A stretch of DNA of 64,000 nt from Gammaproteobacteria bacterium (GCA_018825305.1 JAHJEO010000018.1:124001-188000); one strand, 5' to 3'; counted from the stretch's first letter, positions 28,229 to 37,926 are shown. The notes: generated by a model from the letters alone, not told the origin. Translations and numbers: made by a program.

Positions 28229-29671
28229 ATGCGCCTTACAAGTTTGATTCCGCCGCTAGCTGCGGCATTTCTGGGGTTGGGCTCGCCCGCGATGGCCGAC
28301 GGCCTGCCCGATCTCGGCGAGTCTGCCCAGATCGACCTCTCGCCACTGGCGGAAAGACAGATCGGCAGTTCCATCTTCCGCGAGATACGGCTGCGCGAGC
28401 CGAGCTATCTCGATGACCCCGAAGTCTCCGGCTACCTCAATCGTCTTGGCATGCGCCTGGTGTCGCAGAGCGGCGAGGCGCGGCAGGATTTCGAATTCTT
28501 CGTGCTGCGCGACCCGACGCTCAACGCCTTCGCAATGCCCGGCGGCTTCATCGGCGTGCATACCGGGCTGATCACCGCGGCGCAATCGGAGTCGGAACTG
28601 GCCTCGGTGATCGCCCACGAAATCTCCCACGTCACCCAGCGCCATCTGGCCCGGATGATGGGCAAGCAAAGCCAGGCGCAACTGGTGTCCATGCTGGCAC
28701 TGGCCGTGGCGGTCATGGCGGCGCGCAACAACCCCGATGTCGCCACCGGCGCGATGATGGCCGGCCAGGCCGCGGGACTGCAGAGCCAGCTCAATTACTC
28801 GCGTGACTTCGAGCGCGAGGCCGACCGTCTGGGCATCAACCTGCTGGAAAAGTCCGGCTACGACATCCGCGACATGGGCACATTCTTCGAGCGCCTGCAG
28901 AATTTCGGGCGTCTCTACGAAAACAATGCCCCGGGCTATCTGCGCACCCACCCGCTGACCACCGAGCGTATTGCCGACATGGGCAACCGCATCGCGCAGC
29001 GCCCCTATCGCCAGGTGCCAGACTCGCTCGACTTCCTGCTGGTCCGGGCCAAGCTCCGTGCACAGGAGGGCGATGCGGCAGAAGCGGTGACTCACTTTGC
29101 CAATCTGGTGAAGGAGCGCAAGTTCGCCTCGGAGCCGGCGGCCCACTACGGCTACGCCGCTGCCCTGACCCGGGTAAAGGACTGGTCCGGAGCCGAGCGG
29201 GAGTTGGCGCAGGCGCGGCGCCTGAAGGCCGTCGCACCCATGATCGAGACCTCGGCCGCCGAATTGCGCCGTCAGCAGGGCGACCTCGAAGGCGCGCTGC
29301 GATTGCTGCGCGCCGCCAGTCAGCGCTACCCGCAGGAGCGGGCGGTAAGCTATGCGCTGGTGGACACCCTGCTGGCTGCCGGACGCCTCGATGACGCGCT
29401 GCAGATCGCAGCCGCCGACGTCACCGTTTATGTCACCGATGCCCGCATGCACGGGTTGCTGGCCAAAGCCTATGCCCTGATGGGCAAGCTGGCGCGGCAG
29501 CATCGCGCCCTGGCGGAAGTCTATGTCATCAACGGCCAGTTGCTCGCCGCAATCGAGCAACTGCAGTTGGCGCAGCAGGCGCGTGATGGAGACTTCTATG
29601 ACCAGGCGCAGATCGATGCGCGCCTGCGCGAACTCAAGCGCCAGCAGGCCGAGGAAATGCGCCGCCGCTAG
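28229..29671 (+). CDS. M48-family periplasmic metalloprotease with TPR tail (BepA-like)
   Basis: 480 residues from the ATG at 28229, which begins a signal peptide (MRLTSLIPPLAAAFLGLGSPAMA). The zinc site VIAHEISHVTQRH and the downstream glutamate in DFEREADRLGINLL define an M48 peptidase. The second half consists of TPR-like helical repeats (AVTHFANLVKERKFASE, LEGALRLLRAASQRYPQE). This is the BepA/YfgC design, a protease and chaperone for outer-membrane protein assembly. It is divergent from moaC with 65 bases between starts. Confidence 0.88.
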   Translation: MRLTSLIPPLAAAFLGLGSPAMADGLPDLGESAQIDLSPLAERQIGSSIFREIRLREPSYLDDPEVSGYLNRLGMRLVSQSGEARQDFEFFVLRDPTLNAFAMPGGFIGVHTGLITAAQSESELASVIAHEISHVTQRHLARMMGKQSQAQLVSMLALAVAVMAARNNPDVATGAMMAGQAAGLQSQLNYSRDFEREADRLGINLLEKSGYDIRDMGTFFERLQNFGRLYENNAPGYLRTHPLTTERIADMGNRIAQRPYRQVPDSLDFLLVRAKLRAQEGDAAEAVTHFANLVKERKFASEPAAHYGYAAALTRVKDWSGAERELAQARRLKAVAPMIETSAAELRRQQGDLEGALRLLRAASQRYPQERAVSYALVDTLLAAGRLDDALQIAAADVTVYVTDARMHGLLAKAYALMGKLARQHRALAEVYVINGQLLAAIEQLQLAQQARDGDFYDQAQIDARLRELKRQQAEEMRRR

Positions 29672-29684
29672 GTTCGTGCTGTGC

Positions 29685-29710
29685 CGGCTGCGGCGGGGAT
29701 GCCGCAGCCG
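29685..29710. terminator. Convergent-gene stem-loop
   Basis: CGGCTGCGGC and GCCGCAGCCG form a perfect 10-bp stem with a 6-base loop, between the ends of the BepA-like gene and sat. No T run follows on either side, so strength as an intrinsic terminator is uncertain. Confidence 0.5.
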
Positions 29711-29719
29711 ATATGCACC

Positions 29720-30925
29720 TTAGGCCTTATCCAGGCTCTGGTAGTAGTCCGAGAGGATTTTTGCAACCTCGGGACGGGAAAACTCCGGCGGCGGCGCTTC
29801 GCCGCGACCGAGCATTTCGCGCACCTTGGTGCCGGACAGCGTGATGAAGTCATCCTTGGTGTGGCCGGGTGCCTCGCGCATCATCACGACCTTGCCGAGT
29901 TTCTTCGACCAGGCGGTGTTGTCGGCCATGAACATCTCGATCAGCAGCGCGCCCTTGGGCACGTCGTCGAAAATGGTCTGCGCGTCGAAGGGGCCGTAGT
30001 AGTCGCCCACGCCGGCGTGGTCGCGGCCGATGATGAAGTGCGTGGCACCCATGTTCTGGCGGAACACGGCATGCAGCACGGCCTCGCGCGGCCCGGCATA
30101 GAGCATGTCGAAGCCGTAGCCGGTCACCATCGCGCTGTTTGGCTTGAAGTACAACTCGACCATCTTGCGGATGCAGGAATCGCGCACCGGCGCCGGGATA
30201 TCGCCTTTCTTCAGCTTGCCGAGCAGCATGTGGATGACCAGGCCATCGGTGCCAAGGCGATCCATGGCCATGTGGCAGAGCTCTTCGTGCGCGCGGTGCA
30301 TCGGGTTGCGGGTCTGGAACGCGACCACTTTTTTCCAGCCGCGCTCGGCGATCTCGTTGCGGATCTCGACCGCGGTGCGGAAGGTATCCGGGAATTCGGT
30401 TTGGAAATAGCTGAAGCTCAAGACCTTGATCGGGCCGGAAACAACGAAGCGGCCGGCGGAATTGAAGGCCGCCACGCCGGGGTGTTCCGGATCCGTCGTA
30501 CGATAGACCTTCTCGGTCATGAGGCGCATCTGTTCCTCGCTGGCCTCTTCGATCGATTCCACGTCCATGACCGCCAGGACCGGGTTCCCCTCGACGTTGG
30601 GGTCGCGCAACGCAATGTGCTTGTGGCCCTTGATGGCGCTGATGTCCTTGGTCAGATTCACTACCGGCACCGGCCAGAAGAGGCCGCTGGTGGTCTTCAT
30701 GTGTTCCGCGGTGCTGAGAGCATCGGCCAGATTCATGTAGCCGGTCAGCGGGTTGAAGTAACCGGACCCCATCATTACCGCGTTGGCGGCGGCGGCCGAC
30801 GACAGCATCATTGAGGGCAGCGACGCCGCCTTATGCGTCAGCGCCTGATGCTCGGCTACGTCATACACGAACAGCGGCTGCAGCTGATCGGAACCATGTG
30901 GCTTAATCACTGTTGATTCTCCCAT
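29720..30925 (-). CDS. sat: Sulfate adenylyltransferase (ATP sulfurylase)
   Basis: 401 residues, the homo-oligomeric dissimilatory type. Motifs: FQTRNPMHRAHEELCH (ATP-binding QxRNP and HxxH), VTGYGFDMLYAGPREA and GRDHAGVGDYYGPFDA. In a sulfur oxidiser it runs in reverse, making ATP and sulfate from APS and pyrophosphate. It is divergent from aprBA, sharing a 365-base regulatory gap. Confidence 0.96.
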   Translation of the reverse strand: MGESTVIKPHGSDQLQPLFVYDVAEHQALTHKAASLPSMMLSSAAAANAVMMGSGYFNPLTGYMNLADALSTAEHMKTTSGLFWPVPVVNLTKDISAIKGHKHIALRDPNVEGNPVLAVMDVESIEEASEEQMRLMTEKVYRTTDPEHPGVAAFNSAGRFVVSGPIKVLSFSYFQTEFPDTFRTAVEIRNEIAERGWKKVVAFQTRNPMHRAHEELCHMAMDRLGTDGLVIHMLLGKLKKGDIPAPVRDSCIRKMVELYFKPNSAMVTGYGFDMLYAGPREAVLHAVFRQNMGATHFIIGRDHAGVGDYYGPFDAQTIFDDVPKGALLIEMFMADNTAWSKKLGKVVMMREAPGHTKDDFITLSGTKVREMLGRGEAPPPEFSRPEVAKILSDYYQSLDKA

Positions 30926-31051
30926 TGATGTTTGGTTTCGGAGCCGGAAAAATACAACAAGCTGGATCGCGTTTCGATCAATTATTCTTCTTCGAACGTG
31001 TCAATGTCTAATTGGCCTTGTCAAGGGCAAAGTGCGGGAAAGACTGGCTGT

Positions 31052-31065
31052 TTGATCTCGATCAA
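31052..31065. promoter_or_regulatory. FNR/ANR/DNR-type box upstream of aprBA
   Basis: TTGATCTCGATCAA is a perfect match to TTGAT-N4-ATCAA, the CRP/FNR-family palindrome. It lies about 225 bases before aprB and about 125 before sat, so it may serve either. It matches the box at 45239 at all half-site positions. Confidence 0.7.
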
Positions 31066-31082
31066 GCATTTCGCACAAAACA

Positions 31083-31105
31083 ATTGGTGTGCCTTATTCA
31101 CCAAT
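31083..31105. promoter_or_regulatory. Inverted repeat upstream of aprB
   Basis: ATTGGTG and CACCAAT form 7-bp arms with a 9-base spacer, 18 bases downstream of the FNR box. It could be a second operator or a hairpin in the early transcript. No regulator can be named. Confidence 0.4.
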
Positions 31106-31290
31106 CAAAAATAGGGATTATCTTATTGCGAGTAAGGTGATAGCCTCGCTCTGTTTCATGATGTAGTTCAAACCACCGTTCCCGCCGGAAGCGGATTCGC
31201 GATACGCCGCCGGCCAAGGTTGGGTTCGGGTCTGAATGGACCGCTGATAACAAGTTACAGCGGATTGTTAGCTAGCAAGGAGAGTAAGTA

Positions 31291-31764
31291 ATGCCTACCT
31301 TTGTTCGTACCGAGAAGTGCGATGGCTGCAAGGGTCAAGACAAGACCGCCTGCATGTACATCTGCCCGCACGACCTGATGAAGCTCGACAAGGACGGTTC
31401 CGATACCGGCCACGCCATGAAGGCGTTCAACCAGGAGCCAGAGCAGTGCTGGGAGTGCTATTCCTGCGTCAAGATCTGCCCGCAGGGCGCCATCGAGTGC
31501 CGTCACTACGCTGACGTCGTGCCGCTGGGCGGCTCGGTGCAGCCGATGCGCGGTTCCGATTCCATCATGTGGACCATCAAATTCCGCAACGGCAACATCA
31601 AGCGCTTCAAGTTCCCGATCCGCACCACGCCCGAGGGTTCCATCGATCCGTTCGGCGGCAAGCCGATGCCCAAGCTGGCCGATATCGAGCAGACCGGTTC
31701 GTTTACCCGCGACATGATGGGCGGTTTCCGCGCTGGAAACCCCGCCGAACTGATCCGCAAGTAA
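31291..31764 (+). CDS. aprB: Adenylylsulfate (APS) reductase beta subunit
   Basis: 157 residues. Two [4Fe-4S] sites: CDGCKGQDKTACMYICP and CWECYSCVKICPQGAIEC. The C-terminal tail wraps AprA in known structures. In the oxidative direction AprBA converts sulfite and AMP to APS in the cytoplasm. AAGGAGAG precedes the ATG. aprA follows after 21 bases. Confidence 0.97.
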   Translation: MPTFVRTEKCDGCKGQDKTACMYICPHDLMKLDKDGSDTGHAMKAFNQEPEQCWECYSCVKICPQGAIECRHYADVVPLGGSVQPMRGSDSIMWTIKFRNGNIKRFKFPIRTTPEGSIDPFGGKPMPKLADIEQTGSFTRDMMGGFRAGNPAELIRK

Positions 31765-31785
31765 TCATTGAACGAGGAATAAAAA

Positions 31786-33813
31786 ATGGCTGGAACTTTT
31801 GACAAACCGGAAGTCGTCCAAGAAGAACTGGACATCCTGCTGGTCGGCGGCGGCATGGCCTGCTGCGGTACCGCTTACGAAATGATGCGCTGGGCCGAGG
31901 CCGTCAAGGCCGAGACCGGCAAAGACCTGAAAATCAAGCTGGTCGACAAGGCCGCGATGGACCGCTCCGGCGCCGTCGCGATGGGCCTGTCCGCCATCAA
32001 CACCTACATCGGCGACAAGCAGGACCCCGCCGACTACGCCCGCATGGTCTCCAACGACCTGATGGGTATCACCCGTGACGACCTGGCCTACGACCTGGGC
32101 CGCAACGTTGATGACTCCGTGCACATGTTCGAAGAGTGGGGCCTGCCCATTTGGAAAACCGATGCCGCCGGTGTGCGTCACGACGGTGCCGAAGCCATCA
32201 AGGAAGGCCTGCCCCTGCTGAAGGACGGCGGTCAGCCGGTCCGTTCGGGCAAGTGGCAGATCATGATCAACGGCGAATCCTACAAGTGGATCGTCGCTGA
32301 AGCCGCCAAGAAAGCCCTCGGCCTTGACCGCATCCAGGAGCGCGTCTTCATTGTGCACCTGATCAACGACAAGAACGATCCGGGCCGCATCGCCGGCGCC
32401 GCTGGTTTCTCCGTCCGCGAGAACAAGATCTACATCTACAAGGCCAAGGCCATCATGCTGGCCGCTGGTGGCTGCGTGAATATCTTCCGTCCGCGCTCCG
32501 TCGGTGAAGGTACCGGCCGTGCCTGGTACCCGGTGTGGAACGCCGGTTCGACCTACTCGATGGCGGCGGAAGCCGGTGCCGAGCTGACCATGATGGAAAA
32601 CCGCTTCGTGCCCGCCCGCTTCAAGGACGGTTACGGCCCGGTCGGCGCCTGGTTCCTCCTGTTCAAGGCTCGTGCAGCCAACGCCTACGGCGAAGACTAC
32701 ATGACCAAGAACAAGGACATGCTGAACGACTACCCGCCCTATGGCCAGGCCGCCGTTCCCGCTTCCTGCCTGCGCAACCACCTGATGCTCAAGGAGATGA
32801 AGGAAGGTCGCGGCCCGATCTACATGGACACCGTCACCGCGCTGGCCAAGCTGCGCGAGACCCTGTCGCCGAAAGAAGTCAAGCACCTCGAAGCCGAGGC
32901 CTGGGAAGACTTCCTCGACATGTGTATCGGTCAGTGCGGCGTCTGGGTTGGTGAGAACATCGAGCCCGAGAAGAAAATGTCCGAGCTGATGCCGACCGAG
33001 CCCTACCTGCTCGGCTCGCACTCCGGCTGCTGCGGCATCTGGGTGTCCGGTCCGACCGACTGCGGTGCGCCGACCAAGGAAGAGTACGACGGCATTCCTG
33101 CCCACCTGCCCTCGGGCTGGAACTGGGGCTACCGCTCGATGACCACCGTCAAGGGTCTGTTCACCGCCGGCGACGGCGTGGGCGCCTCCGGTCACAAGTT
33201 CTCCTCCGGTTCGCATGCCGAAGGTCGCATGGCCGCCAAGGCCATGGTCAAGTACTGCCTGGACAACGCCGACGTCAATGTCGAGCTCGACGAGACCCCC
33301 GAGCAGATCGCCGAGGCGATCTGGAAGCCGGTGCGCAACTTCCTCGAGTTCAAGGACTATTCGACCGCGATCGACGTCAACCCCAACTACATTACGCCCA
33401 AGATGCTGCAGTTCCGTCTGCAGAAGATCATGGACGAGTATGTTGCGGGCGTTGCGACCTACTACAACACCAACGACAAGATGTTGGCTGTTGCGGAAGA
33501 GAAGCTCGAGATGCTGAAGGAAGACTCGCAGAAGATGCGTGCGAAGGACCTGCACGAACTGCTGCGCGCCTGGGAAAACTACCATCGCATCCTGACGGCC
33601 GAAGCCCACATGAAGCACATCCAGTTCCGCGAAGAGAGCCGTTACCCCGGCTTCTACTACCGCACCGACAAGAACTTCGTCGATGAGGAGAACTGGCATT
33701 GCTTCGTGAACTCGATCTACGACAAGAAGTCCAAGAAGTGGACCTGCTTCAAGCGCAAGCACGTCGACCTGGTCGACAAGTCGAAGCTGTTCAAGGCCGC
33801 TGCGCCGCACTAA
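31786..33813 (+). CDS. aprA: Adenylylsulfate (APS) reductase alpha subunit
   Basis: 675 residues. FAD-binding Rossmann segment LDILLVGGGMACCGTAYEMM at the N-terminus; AGGCVNIFRPRSVGEGTGRAW and the SGCCGIWVSGP region are AprA hallmarks. It forms the catalytic flavoprotein with AprB. Electrons probably pass to the Qmo/Hdr proteins encoded at 38616-43803. No aprM-like membrane gene is adjacent. Confidence 0.97.
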   Translation: MAGTFDKPEVVQEELDILLVGGGMACCGTAYEMMRWAEAVKAETGKDLKIKLVDKAAMDRSGAVAMGLSAINTYIGDKQDPADYARMVSNDLMGITRDDLAYDLGRNVDDSVHMFEEWGLPIWKTDAAGVRHDGAEAIKEGLPLLKDGGQPVRSGKWQIMINGESYKWIVAEAAKKALGLDRIQERVFIVHLINDKNDPGRIAGAAGFSVRENKIYIYKAKAIMLAAGGCVNIFRPRSVGEGTGRAWYPVWNAGSTYSMAAEAGAELTMMENRFVPARFKDGYGPVGAWFLLFKARAANAYGEDYMTKNKDMLNDYPPYGQAAVPASCLRNHLMLKEMKEGRGPIYMDTVTALAKLRETLSPKEVKHLEAEAWEDFLDMCIGQCGVWVGENIEPEKKMSELMPTEPYLLGSHSGCCGIWVSGPTDCGAPTKEEYDGIPAHLPSGWNWGYRSMTTVKGLFTAGDGVGASGHKFSSGSHAEGRMAAKAMVKYCLDNADVNVELDETPEQIAEAIWKPVRNFLEFKDYSTAIDVNPNYITPKMLQFRLQKIMDEYVAGVATYYNTNDKMLAVAEEKLEMLKEDSQKMRAKDLHELLRAWENYHRILTAEAHMKHIQFREESRYPGFYYRTDKNFVDEENWHCFVNSIYDKKSKKWTCFKRKHVDLVDKSKLFKAAAPH

Positions 33814-33834
33814 GTTGTAACTGGCAGTCAATGG

Positions 33835-33867
33835 CCGGACGTCCCTTTACCGGGGCGTCCGGTTTTT
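33835..33867 (+). terminator. Rho-independent terminator after aprA
   Basis: CCGGACGTCCC (33835-33845) pairs with GGGGCGTCCGG (33852-33862) with one G-T wobble and a 6-base loop, followed by five T. It ends the aprBA transcript. Confidence 0.85.
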
Positions 33868-33969
33868 CTTTCGGGGTCGCTGTATCCCCGTTTTCAAAGG
33901 GGTCGCAAATTTCGACCTGCTCGCGTACCCTTTGACAACGTGTAATTGCAATTCCCATAGAGGTGTCCG

Positions 33970-34920
33970 ATGTCCAAACCCGATGTTCCGTTCCCGCAAA
34001 GCCCCGTCGTGCCCAACATGGTGGAAGGCGACCACCAGATCCAGTTTTCCTGCCACCAGGGCATTTCCTGCTGGAATGCCTGTTGCGCCAATATCGACAT
34101 TTCCCTGACGCCCTACGACATCGTCCGCCTGAAGAAGCACCTGGGTATCAGTTCCACGGAATTCCTGCGCGAATACACCGTTCCCTATGAAATGGAAAAG
34201 GACGGCCTGGCCGGCGTCAAACTGCGCCCGGTCGTGAACGGAACCGCCTGCCGCTTCATGAAGCCGGAAGGTTGCGGCGTTTACGCCGACCGCCCGACGG
34301 CCTGCCGCTACTACCCGGTGGCTTTGCTGTCGATGCGGCGCCAGGATGAATTCGTCGATCGCCAGTCCTACGCCATCGTCAAGGAAGACCACTGCAAGGG
34401 CCACGAAGTGGCACGCAACATCAGCATCGACGACTACCGCCAGGAACAGGGCATCCCCGAATACGACGAGCTGGCGCGCGGCTGGCGCCAACTGGTGCTC
34501 AAGAAAAAATCTTCGGGTCCGTCAATCGGCGCTCCCTCGCTCAAGAGTCGGCAGCTGTTCTTCATGGCCTGCTACGACATCGATACCTTCCACAGCTTCG
34601 TCGAGAGCGAGGCATTCGCCAAGCTTTTCGCGATGAGCGACGCAGAACGCACGCTGGTTCTCGCCGACGACGCGGAGCTGCTGCAGTTCTCCTTCCGCTT
34701 CCTCAAACAGGTGCTGTTCGGCGAGCAGAGCATCGCCATGAACGAAGATGCCGCCAAGGAGCGCCTCAAGAACTGGCAGGTGCGCCAGGTCGAAATCGAG
34801 CAAGAGGCCGCCGAAAAGCGAGCCAGGCTTGATGAGGAAATGGCCAGGGAGGGTTTCAACGAGGAAGACTCCGGCCTCGGTGTATGCGACGACGCGGGTG
34901 GCAGCTGCTCGCGCGATTGA
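33970..34920 (+). CDS. YkgJ-family cysteine cluster protein
   Basis: 316 residues. The N-terminal half has the Cys pattern of the YkgJ zinc/iron-chelating family: FSCHQGISCWNACC, then NGTACRFMKPEGCGVYADRP and TACRYYP. The rest is helical with a charged coiled tail (EIEQEAAEKRARLDEEMARE). Family function is not settled; metal-centre handling is often proposed. It lies between aprBA and the CbbQ/CbbO-like pair, with a 9-base gap to the latter, so it likely belongs to the same transcript. It may help metal-cofactor assembly; that is inference. Confidence 0.8.
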   Translation: MSKPDVPFPQSPVVPNMVEGDHQIQFSCHQGISCWNACCANIDISLTPYDIVRLKKHLGISSTEFLREYTVPYEMEKDGLAGVKLRPVVNGTACRFMKPEGCGVYADRPTACRYYPVALLSMRRQDEFVDRQSYAIVKEDHCKGHEVARNISIDDYRQEQGIPEYDELARGWRQLVLKKKSSGPSIGAPSLKSRQLFFMACYDIDTFHSFVESEAFAKLFAMSDAERTLVLADDAELLQFSFRFLKQVLFGEQSIAMNEDAAKERLKNWQVRQVEIEQEAAEKRARLDEEMAREGFNEEDSGLGVCDDAGGSCSRD

Positions 34921-34929
34921 GGTTGTTGC

Positions 34930-35745
34930 ATGCAGGATGTCGAACTGATCTCGCCCCAGTTGGCGATCGTAGACGCGGAGCCGTACTACCAAGTCGTCGG
35001 CGACGAAGTGTCGCTGTTCGAGTCGAGTTACCGCAATTGCCTGCCCGTGCTGCTCAAGGGGCCGACCGGTTGCGGCAAGACGCGCTTCGTCGAATACATG
35101 GCGTGGAAACTCAAGCGGCCGCTGGTCACGGTCGCCTGCCATGACGACCTGACCGCAGCCGACCTGGTCGGCCGCTACCTGATTGTTGGCGGCCAGACGG
35201 TATGGATGGACGGCCCGCTCGCGGCCGCCGTTCGCGCCGGCGCCATCTGCTACCTCGACGAGGTGGTCGAGGCGCGCAAGGACACGATGGTGGTGATCCA
35301 CCCGCTGGCGGACTCGCGGCGCGTGCTGCCGATCGAAAAGCGCGGCGAACTGGTGCATGCGCCGGAAGGCTTCATGCTGGTGATTTCCTACAACCCGGGC
35401 TACCAGAGCGTGCTGAAGGAACTCAAACAGAGCACGCGGCAGCGCTTCGTCGCCTTCGAGTTCGACTATCCGGATCCTGAGTTGGAGGCCGCCATTGTTG
35501 CCCGCGAGACCGGCATTGGGGCGGATCTCGCCGCGCGCCTGGTCAAGTTCGCCGCGATGACACGCAACCTCAAGGGCAGCGGTCTCGACGAAGGCGCCAG
35601 CACGCGCCTGCTGGTGCACGCCGGCAAACTCATAGCCGACGGCGTCACCCCGGTTGCCGCCTGCCGCGCCGCCATAGCCCAGGCTGTCACCGACGAGCCG
35701 GAGATGCTCGCGGCGATTCACGAATTGTCCTCATCGGTATTCTGA
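34930..35745 (+). CDS. MoxR-type AAA+ ATPase of the CbbQ/NirQ/NorQ group
   Basis: 271 residues. Walker [20 protein letters not shown], Walker [12 protein letters not shown], sensor region [20 protein letters not shown], all typical of CbbQ/NorQ. Such ATPases pair with a von Willebrand factor A protein to activate or insert cofactors into a target enzyme (Rubisco for CbbQO, NO reductase for NorQD). The next gene encodes that partner and overlaps by one base (TGATG). Neither Rubisco nor NO reductase is present here, so the target may be a sulfur enzyme nearby. Confidence 0.88.
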   Translation: MQDVELISPQLAIVDAEPYYQVVGDEVSLFESSYRNCLPVLLKGPTGCGKTRFVEYMAWKLKRPLVTVACHDDLTAADLVGRYLIVGGQTVWMDGPLAAAVRAGAICYLDEVVEARKDTMVVIHPLADSRRVLPIEKRGELVHAPEGFMLVISYNPGYQSVLKELKQSTRQRFVAFEFDYPDPELEAAIVARETGIGADLAARLVKFAAMTRNLKGSGLDEGASTRLLVHAGKLIADGVTPVAACRAAIAQAVTDEPEMLAAIHELSSSVF

Positions 35746-37862
35746 TGACGACGCCGGAAACGGCCGGCGAGATCGAGCAAAAGCTGGAGCGCTGGCTCGA
35801 AGCCGAATTCACCCGCCTGCCGATCGAGCCACTGGCGCTGGCCATCGCGGCCCTGCCCGCCACTGAGCGCAGCTTTGCCATGGACTGGGTGCGGCGCACG
35901 GCAACGGTCAATCCGCACGTGGCCTACATGGTCGCCCGCCATGTGCCGCAGATGCTGGAGCACACCGATTCGCGCACGGTCGAGGCGTGGATAATGCAGG
36001 CTGTCGATGCCTGCGACCGCGACGGCCTAAAGGCGGCGCTGGATGTGCTGCGCGACCCCCAGCGCTTCGTTCGCCTCGGCCGCGAGCGTGCGGCGGGCGC
36101 AGTGTTCGACGACATCGCCGGCATCCTGCGCAATTTCATTCGCGGACTTTCCGGGCGCGAATTGCGCCTCGAATCCGGTGACGTGGCGTGGACCGACGGA
36201 GAGACGCTCTACCTGCCCCCCGTAATTGCCGAAATGGAAAGTGCCGCCGACAACTTCGTGCTCGGCAAGCTGACCGTCACGCTGTTGTGGGCTCAAACCC
36301 GTTTTGGTACCTTCCGTGCCGATGTCGCCGAACAGTGTCGCCGCTACCCCGATCCGGAGCGGGCACAGCAATTGTTCCACGCCCTCGAAACCCTGCGCCT
36401 GGAAGCCTGCATCGGCCGCGAACTGCAGGGGCTGGCGCGCGAGATGGCACGGCTGCGAAAAGTCGGTGGTGGCGACACGGCGGACGAGCCGAGTTGGGCC
36501 GCCTTCGCTGCGACGCTCGCCGCTGCGGACGCTACCGTCGAGGATACGCTGCGCCTGCTCGATGCCGCCTATGCCGTGAGTGCGGCGGCGGAGATGCCGC
36601 CATGGGCCGGCGAGATGCGTCCGGAGCGCGTGGCGGAACGAATGGCGGCGCGCATCGCCCGCGAAAAAATGCTGCTCAAGGTCAAGCTTAACGACTTGCT
36701 AGAGGATCGTCAGCAGGCACCTCGGCCAGATGCGCTCCCGCCCGAAATCGAACTCCGAACGGTGGCGAGCGAAGTGATGGAACTGCCGCGCTTTGAAATC
36801 GCCATCGATGGCGCGCCGGTCCCGGTGCCGGAAAACGTTCGCCAGTTGCTGACTTCGATTCAGCTCGACCTCGGCGAGATTCCGCCGGATTATCTGCAGG
36901 CTGCCGGGCCGGGGGAATATGACCCGAAACTGATCAAGCCCGAGGGCAAGGATCCGGGGAATGTCTGGCAAGGCACTTATCACGAGGAGGGCGCGACCTT
37001 TTTTCCCGAGTGGGACTACGGTCGCAGCCACTATCGCAAGAACTGGTGCGTCATGCGCAGCCGCGAGGTGGCACCGGTGGATGACGATTTCGTCGCCGGG
37101 GTGCTGCGGCGCTATGCCGGCCATGCGCGGCAATTGCGGCGCACTTTCGAGGCCATGCGCGATGCCGATCGCCGCGACAAGCGCCAGGTCGAAGGCGACG
37201 ACGTCGATTTCGATGCGCTGGTTGAAAGCATCGCCGAGCACCATGCCGGACAGGAGTGGAACGACCGCGTGCTGACCCGCCTGCATCGCTCGGAACGCGA
37301 CATCGCGGCCCTGTTCTTGATCGACATGAGCGGCTCGACCCTGGGCTGGATCAACGAAGCCGAGCGCGCGGCACTGATCCTGCTGTGCGAAGCGTTCGAG
37401 GCGCTGGGCGATCGTTATGCCATCTACGGCTTTTCCGGCATGACGAGAAAGAAGTGCGAAATTTTCCGCATCAAACGTTTCGATGAGCCCTACGACGCGG
37501 CGGTGCGCGGACGTATTTCGGGTATCCGGCCGCAGGACTACACGCGCATGGGTTTCGCCATTCGCCATGCCACCGACCTGCTGCTCCAGATCGAAGCGAA
37601 GACGCGGCTGATGATCACGCTATCGGACGGAAAACCCGACGATTACAACGACAACTACCGCGGCCAGTATGGCATCGAGGATACGCGCCGGGCATTGCTC
37701 GAAGCCACCCGCGCCGGCATCCGTCCCTTCTGCATCACGCTGGACCTGGAGGCCCGCGACTATCTGCCCCACCTCTACGGTGCTGCACGCTACACGGTGG
37801 TGGATGACGTTGCCAAGCTGCCCTACAAGGTGGCCGACATCTATCGGCGTCTGACCATCTAA
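35745..37862 (+). CDS. VWA-domain protein, CbbO/NorD-like
   Basis: 705 residues. A long helical N-terminal part precedes a C-terminal VWA domain with an intact MIDAS motif (FLIDMSGSTLGW) near residue 525 and a later TLSDGKPDDY. This is the CbbO/NorD design. Its AAA partner is translationally coupled upstream. A degenerate repeat A copy lies in the coding sequence at 36458-36484 (RKVGGGDTADE). It ends 18 bases before repeat A copy 6. Confidence 0.88.
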   Translation: MTTPETAGEIEQKLERWLEAEFTRLPIEPLALAIAALPATERSFAMDWVRRTATVNPHVAYMVARHVPQMLEHTDSRTVEAWIMQAVDACDRDGLKAALDVLRDPQRFVRLGRERAAGAVFDDIAGILRNFIRGLSGRELRLESGDVAWTDGETLYLPPVIAEMESAADNFVLGKLTVTLLWAQTRFGTFRADVAEQCRRYPDPERAQQLFHALETLRLEACIGRELQGLAREMARLRKVGGGDTADEPSWAAFAATLAAADATVEDTLRLLDAAYAVSAAAEMPPWAGEMRPERVAERMAARIAREKMLLKVKLNDLLEDRQQAPRPDALPPEIELRTVASEVMELPRFEIAIDGAPVPVPENVRQLLTSIQLDLGEIPPDYLQAAGPGEYDPKLIKPEGKDPGNVWQGTYHEEGATFFPEWDYGRSHYRKNWCVMRSREVAPVDDDFVAGVLRRYAGHARQLRRTFEAMRDADRRDKRQVEGDDVDFDALVESIAEHHAGQEWNDRVLTRLHRSERDIAALFLIDMSGSTLGWINEAERAALILLCEAFEALGDRYAIYGFSGMTRKKCEIFRIKRFDEPYDAAVRGRISGIRPQDYTRMGFAIRHATDLLLQIEAKTRLMITLSDGKPDDYNDNYRGQYGIEDTRRALLEATRAGIRPFCITLDLEARDYLPHLYGAARYTVVDDVAKLPYKVADIYRRLTI
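36458..36484 (-). repeat. Possible degenerate family A copy inside the VWA gene
   Basis: Plus-strand AAAAGTCGGTGGTGGCGACA followed by CGGCGG differs from the inverted core at only a few positions. It lies inside an otherwise intact reading frame. Chance similarity in GC-rich coding DNA is possible. Confidence 0.35.
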
Positions 37863-37879
37863 GGCCGCACCCGAATCCC

Positions 37880-37906
37880 TCGCCGTCCCGCTACCGCCGA
37901 CTTTTT
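37880..37906 (+). repeat. Dispersed repeat family A, copy 6
   Basis: GCCGTCCCGCTACCGCCGAC followed by five T, 18 bases after the VWA gene stop. Two changes in the core (CCAG to CTAC). Confidence 0.75.
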
Positions 37907-37926
37907 GTGCGGCATGGCGGCAGGCG

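Larger units (their letters stand above)
30926..31290. other. Divergent sat / aprBA regulatory region
   Basis: 365 bases with no ORF worth calling (the 60-residue frame at 30932 lacks a ribosome site). It is AT-richer than flanking genes. It holds two TTGACA-like elements on the minus strand (31024-31019 and 31004-30999), one perfect FNR box, one inverted repeat, and AAGGAGAG just before aprB. Confidence 0.6.

Noticed and set aside
31765-33831. 688-aa minus-strand ORF opposite aprA
   Set aside because: Antisense mirror of aprA; composition is biased to His, Val, Gly and Asp, with no domain.
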